Source of the DNA: JAUYIW01 sp043818555
Lineage (GTDB): Bacteria > Patescibacteriota > Patescibacteriia > UBA9934
DNA: 64,000 nt
Assembly (NCBI GenBank): GCA_043818555.1
Contig: JBDRFP010000002.1
Span: forward strand, 1-64,000
Direction of reading: 5' to 3'
The notes under the pieces are model-generated. The model had not been told where the DNA came from. It ran no database searches and worked only from the letters and a program-made list of their open reading frames with translations. A program made the position numbers and the translations under genes. Position 1 is the first letter of the stretch. Each line of letters opens with the position of its first letter. Shown here piece after piece: positions 7,432-13,387 of this stretch.

Positions 7432-8586
7432 TCAATGTGGTTTGCAGAACTTCAGCAGTACCTCGCGATAAATATCGTAAACCTTTGGAAGAGTTTTTAA
7501 ATTTACCCATTCGTCCGGTTCGTGTACATTGCCAACTTCGCAACCAAAAGCGTTTATGATCGGGACCCCCAGGCGGCTGATTATATTGCCTACACTGCCC
7601 TGACCGCTTACAACAAGCGGGATGTCCTTGCTAAGCGCCTTGCCGGCCTCTTCCTGTAAAATTTTCACAGCCTCATTATTTGGGTCAGTCAAATATGCCG
7701 GTTCGTACTGAAGAACTTCCAGCTTGTACTCGAAATTTTTGTCTTTCTTCCGCATCTTTTCCAGAATTTTTTTCATTTTGGCTATGATGGCTTTATCGGT
7801 AAGGCCGGGCACTAATCTAATGTCGATATTGGCCTGACACAAATCAGGAATAAAATTAATCGCGATACCGCCACTGATTTCAGAAATATGCATTGACGGG
7901 CCATACCAAAAAAATTCATCTCGCTTTTTGGGAATTTTGATGTTCAAAATTTCGCTCAACGCATGAATAATGCCATGGATAGCATTGACTCCGTTTTTGT
8001 TCCTGCTTCCGGTATGTTGTTGCTTGCCGAAAACTTGTAGGCTAAGGCGCAGCCAGCCTCGTGATCCGATCGAAATATCTTCCTGGCCTTGGTATCCAAG
8101 AATGCATAAATCCGCCTTGGGCGACCGCTCAATAATTTCATGTAGCCCCGTGAAATAACCGCTCTGTTCGTCAGCGCTGAAGCTTAGGAATAGGTTGGCG
8201 TTAAAATCAGGATCACTACCCAGATCTTTTGCAAGGAAACAAAAAATCGCTATTGCGATTTTAGCATCCGCGGTTCCTCGACCAAACATCTTTCCATCTA
8301 TAATTCTTGCGTCAAACGGAGGATAATCCCAAAGCGAGACATCGCCTACAGGCATTGTGTCCAAGCACGCCTCAAACCAAACTGTTTTCTTCGCGCCCGA
8401 CTTTTTAATATGGCACATAACCGATGGTCTGGAATCGGGCGGCAAATATTCCGGTTGAAAACCAAAACTCGTGAGCTTTTCATACACCAGCTCTGCCACC
8501 GCCTGCTCGGTTTCGATACCATTTTGCGACGGGGTTTGGACAAGTTTTTGTGTAAACTTGATAATGTCATCTGTTATGTCGGACAT
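7432..8586 (-). CDS. M20-family peptidase/deacylase with altered metal ligands
   Basis: This 384-aa protein has the ArgE/DapE/CPG2 fold: an N-terminal catalytic half, an inserted dimerisation domain (about residues 180-290) and the C-terminal catalytic part. Family enzymes are two-zinc amidohydrolases. Several expected ligands differ. The HxD motif reads CLD (ACLDTMPVGD), the catalytic EE pair reads EQ (SADEQSG), and the Asp of GRGTADAK and the final His of VHEPDEW remain. It may bind one metal, use another metal, or be inactive. An operator-like palindrome lies about 50 bp upstream (8637-8673), so the ArsR protein at 8676-8948 may regulate it. Confidence 0.82.
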   Translation of the reverse strand: MSDITDDIIKFTQKLVQTPSQNGIETEQAVAELVYEKLTSFGFQPEYLPPDSRPSVMCHIKKSGAKKTVWFEACLDTMPVGDVSLWDYPPFDARIIDGKMFGRGTADAKIAIAIFCFLAKDLGSDPDFNANLFLSFSADEQSGYFTGLHEIIERSPKADLCILGYQGQEDISIGSRGWLRLSLQVFGKQQHTGSRNKNGVNAIHGIIHALSEILNIKIPKKRDEFFWYGPSMHISEISGGIAINFIPDLCQANIDIRLVPGLTDKAIIAKMKKILEKMRKKDKNFEYKLEVLQYEPAYLTDPNNEAVKILQEEAGKALSKDIPLVVSGQGSVGNIISRLGVPIINAFGCEVGNVHEPDEWVNLKTLPKVYDIYREVLLKFCKPH

Positions 8587-8636
8587 ATACTATATCGTAC
8601 ACCCGGGCGTCTACTTGTGTCCACCAATTGTTTTAT

Positions 8637-8673
8637 ATTTGTTAATTCAATTGAATAAGCAAATAAGCTATTT
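8637..8673. promoter_or_regulatory. Operator-like palindrome, copy 1 (before the M20 gene)
   Basis: This 37-bp block holds a near-perfect 30-bp palindrome centred on ATTCAATTGAAT. An identical block lies at 8981-9017 before the arsR-type gene. It lies about 50 bp upstream of the M20 gene and its likely -10 box. Confidence 0.65.
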
Positions 8674-8675
8674 AG

Positions 8676-8948
8676 CTATATCGAATCAATTACATGACGA
8701 ATAATCGGTCTCTGCTTGGGGTGCACGGAATAATAAACCAAGACTCCTCTTTGATCAAAAATTACAATGTCGAGTCTTGCTAAAATGTTTAAATGCCTAG
8801 AAGTAGCAGCAAACGAAAGCCCAATGGCGCAAGCAATATCTCCAACCGTTGCTTCGTGATTCTTTTTTAAAAAATCAATGATTGTGAGTCTGCGATGATT
8901 CGCGACCGCCTTTAAATATTTCTCAGTTTCCCTGTGCTTCATCAGCAT
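8676..8948 (-). CDS. ArsR-family winged-helix regulator
   Basis: This 90-aa protein is a winged helix-turn-helix of the ArsR/SmtB type: KYLKAVANHRRLTIIDFLKK (helices 1-2), ATVGDIACAIGLSFAATSRHLNIL (the HTH), then the wing IVIFDQRGVLVYYSV. No Cys-x-Cys or His metal site is obvious, so the signal is unknown. It is flanked on both sides by identical 37-bp palindromic blocks (8637-8673 and 8981-9017), which suggests autoregulation and control of the downstream M20 gene. A TATAAT box lies 12 nt before the first ATG; the third codon is an alternative ATG. Confidence 0.85.
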   Translation of the reverse strand: MLMKHRETEKYLKAVANHRRLTIIDFLKKNHEATVGDIACAIGLSFAATSRHLNILARLDIVIFDQRGVLVYYSVHPKQRPIIRHVIDSI

Positions 8949-8980
8949 AGTTCAACTTTGATTATATCGTAAGTAGTCTT

Positions 8981-9017
8981 ATTTGTTAATTCAATTGAAT
9001 AAGCAAATAAGCTATTT
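8981..9017. promoter_or_regulatory. Operator-like palindrome, copy 2 (before arsR)
   Basis: This is the same 37-bp sequence as 8637-8673. It lies about 35 bp upstream of the arsR-type start and runs over the last codons of the SprT-like gene. Confidence 0.65.
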
Positions 9018-9464
9018 GAGCAACATATCCTGTAGATGATTAAGGCGTAGGTAAAAGCCCTTGGTATGAATAGAATCGAGCCTGAGCTTGCAAATATCGT
9101 AATGGTGCATCCATTCATGTAGCAGTGTGTTGAGGAAAGTCTTGGGAGCAAGGATTTGGCCGCGGACCGCGGTGCGGTTGTTGATGTAGATGTAGTGCGC
9201 TCCTGGCTTGTAGTAGCCGTATTGCTTGAAAACAAGTCGGTTGTCGCGTTTGCGATGATGTTGTTTTGCTTCAGAAATCTTGAGCTTCACAATGTCGATC
9301 TCTGCCAAGTCGGCGAGTTCATCAAGAAGGTCATCTCCGAGCTTCTGCCGCTGTTCTGATGATTGCGAGCCTAAGATCGCCGACGCAATCTCCCGCGCCT
9401 GCCCGGACACATCAAAATCAACCTGTACGATCTTGTTGCTGCGTTTGTAGTTACTGTTCAACAT
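9012..9464 (-). CDS. SprT-like zinc metalloprotease
   Basis: This 150-aa protein carries a zincin motif HEWMH (about residue 116, in LLHEWMHHYD), preceded by a strand YIYINNRT and followed by HTKGFYLRLNHLQ. That last segment resembles the third zinc ligand region of SprT/WSS1-type proteases (HxxxF). The N-terminal half is helical. The likely role is a cytosolic peptidase, perhaps for DNA-protein crosslinks or stalled complexes, by analogy with SprT. A TAAAAT box (9476-9471) lies 6 nt before the ATG, so the mRNA is probably leaderless. Its last codons overlap the arsR operator block. Confidence 0.7.
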   Translation of the reverse strand: MLNSNYKRSNKIVQVDFDVSGQAREIASAILGSQSSEQRQKLGDDLLDELADLAEIDIVKLKISEAKQHHRKRDNRLVFKQYGYYKPGAHYIYINNRTAVRGQILAPKTFLNTLLHEWMHHYDICKLRLDSIHTKGFYLRLNHLQDMLLK

Positions 9465-9541
9465 GGGGGTATTTTAGCACACTATTTGACACGACCGCGA
9501 TATTGAACAAAGCATTTCATCCATCATCAGGAGGTATTCAG

Positions 9542-9751
9542 ATAGACGAACTCATTCAGGGCTTGATCAAGCTGGCTCAAAAAACTTGAAAAAAATGATG
9601 AACTCTTCGAGGCCACAGCTCGAGTTGCAAAAAACAATTCGACGCTCTTGTGGCGACAGGATTCACCCCTGAGCAAGCGATTCTAATTATCGGTCACAAC
9701 GGCGTGAATGCGAACGCCTCCGAGAAGTCGTATAATCCCGGCACCCAATAA
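9542..9751 (+). pseudogene. Frameshifted small gene, about 69 codons
   Basis: A strong AGGAGG (9529-9534) precedes an ATA codon, not ATG, from which IDELIQGLIKLAQK reads openly. Two single-base shifts in A-runs (near 9585 and 9636) are needed to join LEKNDELFEATARVAK to KQFDALVATGFTPEQAILII, ending in YNPGTQ and a stop at 9751. The joined product looks like a coherent helical protein. A terminator follows directly. Either the gene is decaying (lost start and two indels) or the assembly has errors in homopolymers. Confidence 0.5.
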
Positions 9752-9787
9752 TCAGCTAAACTGACCTGGCGCCGGGGGATTTTTTTA
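9736..9787 (+). terminator. Intrinsic terminator
   Basis: TCCCGGC (9736-9742) pairs with GCCGGGGGA (9771-9779), followed by TTTTTTT. It ends the frameshifted gene unit. Confidence 0.7.
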
Positions 9788-9806
9788 TTCATAACCCATG
9801 AAAACA

Positions 9807-9847
9807 ATTTACCACTATACTCCGATCGTTGTATAATGATTAAATAT
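9807..9847. repeat. TATAAT-armed palindrome, diverged copy 1
   Basis: This is a degenerate copy of the palindrome found at 11350-11388 and 15915-15962, with arms ending ACTATAC / GTATAATG around TCCGATCG. The spacer from 9788 to 9967 holds nothing else I can identify. Confidence 0.55.
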
Positions 9848-9967
9848 ACCCAATGTCTCCAATGTGTAAGCGCTTTAATTTACTGCTTGCTTTTGATTTT
9901 AAAATTCTCTAAATCGCATAGTGTAATATTAGATGTGACGATTACACACCATTGGGTTTAATCAACC

Positions 9968-9996
9968 AAAAAACGATCAACAGTTAGTTGATCGCC
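9968..9996 (-). terminator. Terminator of tRNA-Ser
   Basis: On the minus strand GATCAAC-TAACT-GTTGATC is followed by GTTTTTT, just after the tRNA CCA. Confidence 0.85.
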
Positions 9997-9999
9997 CTT

Positions 10000-10087
10000 T
10001 GGCGGAGAGGACAGGATTCGAACCTGCGAGGACTTGCGCCCAACACGCGTTCCAGGCGTGCGCCTTAAACCGCTCGGCCACCTCTCC
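10000..10087 (-). tRNA. tRNA-Ser(GGA)
   Basis: The 7-bp acceptor GGAGAGG/CCTCTCC, a long variable arm (a class II tRNA) and the anticodon stem CACGC/GCGTG closing CTGGAAC give anticodon GGA (Ser). The T loop is GTTCGAATC, the discriminator G, and CCA is encoded. Confidence 0.95.
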
Positions 10088-10132
10088 GTTGCGGAGAGTA
10101 TCACGGATTGCCAATTCATTCAAGTCCGGCGC

Positions 10133-10161
10133 TTGACATAGTTGACAAATCATGCTAACCT
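10133..10161 (+). promoter_or_regulatory. Sigma-70 promoter (TTGACA-17-TAACCT)
   Basis: The -35 is 10133-10138 and the -10 is 10156-10161. It drives the phosphatase-like gene at 10191. Confidence 0.75.
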
Positions 10162-10190
10162 GATCGCCGTACCTTTCACAAGGAGAAAAA

Positions 10191-10658
10191 ATGCTAGGAC
10201 TCATTCTGGCTCGGCACGGAGATTTCGCTTTTCTCCGCTCCGGCGAGCAACTTACCGAAAAGGGTCGGCAGGAAATTGCCGTTACGGCCAACAAGCTGAA
10301 AAAAATAACCGAGGGCTTCAAAGTTCTACTCATCAGCTCGACCGCTCCTCGCGCCAAGCAAAGCTCAGAGATCATCGCGCGTGAACTGGGGCTAAAGAGC
10401 TTCGGCGAATCAGCCGTTATCACAAGTGACGGCATCCGCGAAGAAGATCCAAGGGCCGCACTGGGCTTGGTTCGCGATCGAGCCGAAGATGCCGAAATAA
10501 TCATCCTGGTCACTCACGGGCCGTTCGTGCTCGATCTTGTGCGCCTGTTTGGAAAGGAGGTGCTGGGAGTGAATCACAACCTGGACGATATACCGCCCAC
10601 CGGTTCGGCAACGGTGATCAGTTGTACCCATAAGACCTTCGATCTCATCTCTCCTTAA
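10191..10658 (+). CDS. SixA-like histidine phosphatase
   Basis: This 155-aa protein has the histidine phosphatase superfamily core: LILARHGDFAF with the catalytic RHG near residue 8, SSTAPRAKQSSEI (the Arg pocket), and LVTHGPFVLDLV with the second catalytic His. Its size matches SixA, which removes phosphate from phosphohistidine in relay proteins, but the substrate here is unknown. It is a complete transcription unit: TTGACA promoter, Shine-Dalgarno AAGGAG 6 nt before the ATG, and its own terminator at 10675-10708. Confidence 0.85.
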   Translation: MLGLILARHGDFAFLRSGEQLTEKGRQEIAVTANKLKKITEGFKVLLISSTAPRAKQSSEIIARELGLKSFGESAVITSDGIREEDPRAALGLVRDRAEDAEIIILVTHGPFVLDLVRLFGKEVLGVNHNLDDIPPTGSATVISCTHKTFDLISP

Positions 10659-10674
10659 CCTTTATTTCCGACTT

Positions 10675-10708
10675 AACCCCATCGTTTTAAAATCGATGGG
10701 GTTATTCT
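10675..10708 (+). terminator. Intrinsic terminator
   Basis: AACCCCATCG pairs with CGATGGGGTT, followed by a T-rich stretch. It ends the sixA-like gene. Confidence 0.85.
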
Positions 10709-10736
10709 TGACATAGGCCTCAGGCCGCGCTACAAT
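10708..10736 (+). promoter_or_regulatory. Sigma-70 promoter (TTGACA-17-TACAAT)
   Basis: Near-consensus boxes overlap the tail of the previous terminator. The transcript would have an untranslated leader of about 140 nt before the GTG at 10883. Confidence 0.75.
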
Positions 10737-10882
10737 CGTGGCGGAACATAAGTTCAATTCCACCATTTCGAGCCAGGTTGTCTGACGGCCGAGTAGAGAA
10801 ATCTAAATCGATAATATTTCTCCTCGTCGATCAACGATTTCGTCAAAATGGTAAATTAGTAATCCCGGAGGAAAAACACAAA

Positions 10883-11224
10883 GTGAGCCGTGGAAAAGCC
10901 TTCCTATGGATGGCGGTCGCTATCCTGTTCTTTACCTGCCTTTACCTCTTCCACGAAAACAATAGGCTTCAAAATATAGTCGTAGACGCCAACATCGATC
11001 GCTACAGAACTCAAGCACAGTGCAACATCGACCTTCAGAAACTCGACTCCGACCTTGTCGAAGTCGAAAACCTGCTTGGTGAATGTGAAGCCGTTACCGA
11101 ATTTTGCTCCTCTGTAGGAACGCCTCGTGACCGTGGACACATGAACGGCTGGGAAGCGGTTCGCAACCGCCACGAACTCGATGCTGACGACACCGGCAAC
11201 ATCGAAATCTCCCGCTCTCCTTGA
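10883..11224 (+). CDS. Single-pass membrane protein with extracytoplasmic Cys-containing domain
   Basis: This 113-aa protein starts at a GTG placed 11 nt after a GGAGG. A longer TTG start at 10778 has no Shine-Dalgarno. After a short basic N-terminus there is one hydrophobic segment (AFLWMAVAILFFTCLYLF), then a helical part with several Cys (AQCNIDLQKL, LLGECEAVTEFC) that could form disulfides outside the membrane. Family not recognised. It has its own promoter (10708) and a terminator that overlaps the stop codon (11211-11238). Confidence 0.65.
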   Translation: MSRGKAFLWMAVAILFFTCLYLFHENNRLQNIVVDANIDRYRTQAQCNIDLQKLDSDLVEVENLLGECEAVTEFCSSVGTPRDRGHMNGWEAVRNRHELDADDTGNIEISRSP

Positions 11225-11238
11225 GGGCGGGGTTTTGT
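11211..11238 (+). terminator. Intrinsic terminator overlapping a stop codon
   Basis: CCCGCTCTCC pairs with GGGCGGG around the TGA, followed by GTTTTGTTT. The long inverted repeat IR-L begins in this T-rich tail. Confidence 0.75.
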
Positions 11239-11577
11239 TTGAGTGCGAGTTGTTACGAACCTACAAAATGCTACGAACTTACAAACCAAATTTGATGTTT
11301 CAAAAATTCATCGACCACTGGATACTGGCCGCCTTCTCGATATAATTTTTCACCATTATACGACGATCGGAGTATAATGGTAAATATTTTTGCCATTTTT
11401 GCCATTTTTTCCACTAACTCCACCACTAACTTCACCTGTCTAACATTATATTTGATCTGTCATTTTGTTGGACACTAAAATACCTGCCGATTACTCAAGC
11501 ACACAATCACTGGCGTAACACGACGGTCACTAAACCAATCCAAAGCAAATTGTATTCGCCAACTTCCTACTTACTTC
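11228..11577. repeat. Long inverted repeat, left copy (IR-L)
   Basis: About 350 bp match the reverse complement of 15694-16090 over nearly the full length, with scattered changes and small gaps. Shared landmarks in order are GTTTGAG, CCTACAAAA, the 25-nt-scale block around CATCGACCACTGGATACTGG, the TATAAT-armed palindrome, CCACTAACTTCACCTGTC, GATCTGTCATT, TGCCGATTAC and AAATTGTATTCGCC. No gene lies inside. Confidence 0.85.
11350..11388. repeat. TATAAT-armed palindrome, copy 2
   Basis: The arms ACCATTATAC and GTATAATGGT flank a GACGATCGGA centre. Both arms contain a TATAAT hexamer, one on each strand. Confidence 0.75.
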
Positions 11578-11607
11578 ACTCCCCGATATGCTATAATACC
11601 CCCAACT

Positions 11608-12252
11608 ATGAAACCTTACCTAATTGGCATCGCCGGGCCGAGCGGAGCTGGAAAATCAATTTTTAGCCGACTAATCCAGTCGTCATTTGCCAATGTTTCA
11701 CGGCTAAAACTTGACGATTTTTTTAAAGATATTGAAGACGTGCAAGAGCACAATGGGATTATCCATTGGGATGAACCGTCGAGCATCAAGTGGGGGGAGT
11801 TGATTAAGGCTACGCGCGATCTCAAATCAGGCAAGTACGCTATAGTCCCAAACTACTCGCGCAAAGATGATCGCCAAATAGGTGAAAAATGCGTCTTCCC
11901 TGCCGACATTATGATCATCGATGGGTTTATGACGCTGGTAAATCCCGAGCTCCGCGGCCTCCTTGACCTGAAGCTCTTTTTTAGCCTTTCCGAAGACAGC
12001 CAGCTTAAACGAAGAAAAATCCGCCAGCCATGGGTTGAGGAAGCATATCTTTATGAAATGATGCTCCCGTCGTCCAGAAAGTACATTATGCCGTCAAGGC
12101 AATATGCCGACCATGTTATTAACGCTGAATTACCGAGCCAGAGCGTTGCTGATCTGGGAATCGCAATCGTAAGATTTGAACTTAAGAACAGGTTGAAAAA
12201 ACTCGACAAACGCAGCGTATTTAAAACCGTACCGGTGGAAGCCCGAGTTTGA
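11608..12252 (+). CDS. Uridine kinase-like P-loop kinase
   Basis: This 214-aa protein opens with a strand and Walker A loop GIAGPSGAGKS (residues 7-17), then LKLDDFF with the Asp typical of uridine/cytidine kinases and phosphoribulokinases, an IMIIDGFMTL Walker B-like strand, and a lid region rich in Arg/Lys (KRRKIRQPWVEE). Family members phosphorylate uridine or another small molecule with NTP. The exact substrate is unproven because the lid differs from standard Udk. A TATAAT box ends 10 nt before the ATG, so the message is probably leaderless. It is the first gene inside the inverted-repeat-bounded segment. Confidence 0.8.
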   Translation: MKPYLIGIAGPSGAGKSIFSRLIQSSFANVSRLKLDDFFKDIEDVQEHNGIIHWDEPSSIKWGELIKATRDLKSGKYAIVPNYSRKDDRQIGEKCVFPADIMIIDGFMTLVNPELRGLLDLKLFFSLSEDSQLKRRKIRQPWVEEAYLYEMMLPSSRKYIMPSRQYADHVINAELPSQSVADLGIAIVRFELKNRLKKLDKRSVFKTVPVEARV

Positions 12253-12343
12253 TCAGTTCGTTACTGATCTACGGATGGCACCATATCCGGTCTGCAGATT
12301 GCGTCAGTATTTTCGTACTGTCGGTAAATTAGTAACGCAAAAC

Positions 12344-12778
12344 ATGAAATTGACCTACAAAACAGACGAAGTTCCTAACGCCCTTGAGGTGCTGCGCAAA
12401 GCCGGCTACTCTCCCTTTAACGACCCAAACACCGGTGAGGATAGTTTTATTTTGCGCCTTACTTCCGGATTTTATCCTCGCTTTCATTTATACCTGCACG
12501 ATCAAGGATCGGCGGTTGTTTTTAATCTGCATATCGACCAAAAGAAGCCAAGCTACAAAGGAACGAGCGCGCATGCCGGAGAATACGAAGGCCCTACTGT
12601 GGAAAAAGAGGCCGCCCGCCTTGCCGGGTGGGTGAAGTCGGTTACCGGCGCGTCGCCCGTGATCGATCAGGCCAATAAGACCCATACAACCCAAACGCAA
12701 CCCAAGCCCACCGAAGCTTCTGAAACCTATGAAACCAAACCTCAGGAGGCCCCAGGTCTGTTCGGAGGGATATTCTAA
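12344..12778 (+). CDS. Hypothetical protein with Pro/Thr-rich tail
   Basis: This 144-aa protein starts at MKLTYKTDEVPN; an upstream in-frame start at 12275 would add 23 unconvincing residues. The N-terminal 95 residues look like one alpha/beta domain (LRLTSGFYPRFHLYLHDQGSAVVFNLHIDQ, then HAGEYEGPTVEKEAARL). The tail (residues 105-135) is rich in T, P, Q and E and ends in PGLFGGIF. I do not recognise the family. It follows the kinase-like gene by about 90 bp and may share its transcript. Confidence 0.6.
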   Translation: MKLTYKTDEVPNALEVLRKAGYSPFNDPNTGEDSFILRLTSGFYPRFHLYLHDQGSAVVFNLHIDQKKPSYKGTSAHAGEYEGPTVEKEAARLAGWVKSVTGASPVIDQANKTHTTQTQPKPTEASETYETKPQEAPGLFGGIF

Positions 12779-12779
12779 T

Positions 12780-12808
12780 TTGACCAGATTTGTACAATCT
12801 GATGAAAT
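12780..12808 (+). promoter_or_regulatory. Sigma-70 promoter (TTGACC-17-TGAAAT)
   Basis: It precedes the secreted coiled-coil protein at 12827. The -10 is weak. Confidence 0.5.
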
Positions 12809-12826
12809 GACCGCAGGAGGTTATTT

Positions 12827-13207
12827 ATGCGATCTTTTTTTATTCTGATTCTTTTCTTCTTCGTAACGCCAGCCGAGGCGATGCGTTACAAAAGGCCCTC
12901 AATTGCCGAGCTTCGGGACCAAATGCTCGTTGCGCAAATTGAATACAGAAGCGCCAAAGAGGCATTAAAGCTCTTTCGCGAACGCGAGAACAAACTGAAG
13001 AACGAACACAAGGCGGCAAAAGCCGGGTTCAAAAATGAAAAGAACAGAGAGCTTCTGGACACCATGATAGGAATCAAGTACAAATTGCTCGAAGCCAAAA
13101 TGGAGTCCGGCCGAGCCCAGGACAAAGTGCTCGAAACCCGCGAAATCTACTACGACACCCGTTTCCGGCTCTTGTGGGCCCGAATCTCTTTCCGAAGCAA
13201 AGAATAG
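12827..13207 (+). CDS. Secreted/periplasmic coiled-coil protein
   Basis: This 126-aa protein has a clear Sec signal peptide (MRSFFILILFFFVTPAEA, cut likely after AEA). The mature part is almost wholly charged helix (residues 25-110, rich in K, E and R with heptad-like spacing), so it is probably a coiled coil outside the membrane. No known domain. A strong AGGAGG lies 8 nt before the ATG and a terminator follows at 13232-13258, so it is a self-contained unit within the inverted-repeat segment. Confidence 0.7.
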   Translation: MRSFFILILFFFVTPAEAMRYKRPSIAELRDQMLVAQIEYRSAKEALKLFRERENKLKNEHKAAKAGFKNEKNRELLDTMIGIKYKLLEAKMESGRAQDKVLETREIYYDTRFRLLWARISFRSKE

Positions 13208-13231
13208 CCAGCTCTGTTTCCAGCATGTCTC

Positions 13232-13258
13232 GAACTGCCCCACAAGGCAGTTTTTCTT
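13232..13258 (+). terminator. Intrinsic terminator
   Basis: AACTGCC and GGCAGTT flank a CCACAA loop and are followed by TTTTCTTT. Confidence 0.85.
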
Positions 13259-13301
13259 TAGATTGACAATTTTCATCCAAGTGGCGCGTCAGCGTATATA
13301 T

Positions 13302-13330
13302 TTGACAAACCCGACAAAATCTGGTAGTTT
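13302..13330 (+). promoter_or_regulatory. Sigma-70 promoter (TTGACA-17-TAGTTT)
   Basis: It drives the helicase gene. Its predicted start point near 13337 lies after the ATG at 13334, which argues for the second ATG at 13388. Confidence 0.75.
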
Positions 13331-13387
13331 TAAATGTTTCCATTTATAGTGAAACAAGGCTCTTTAAACCAAAAAACAGGGGAAGCC

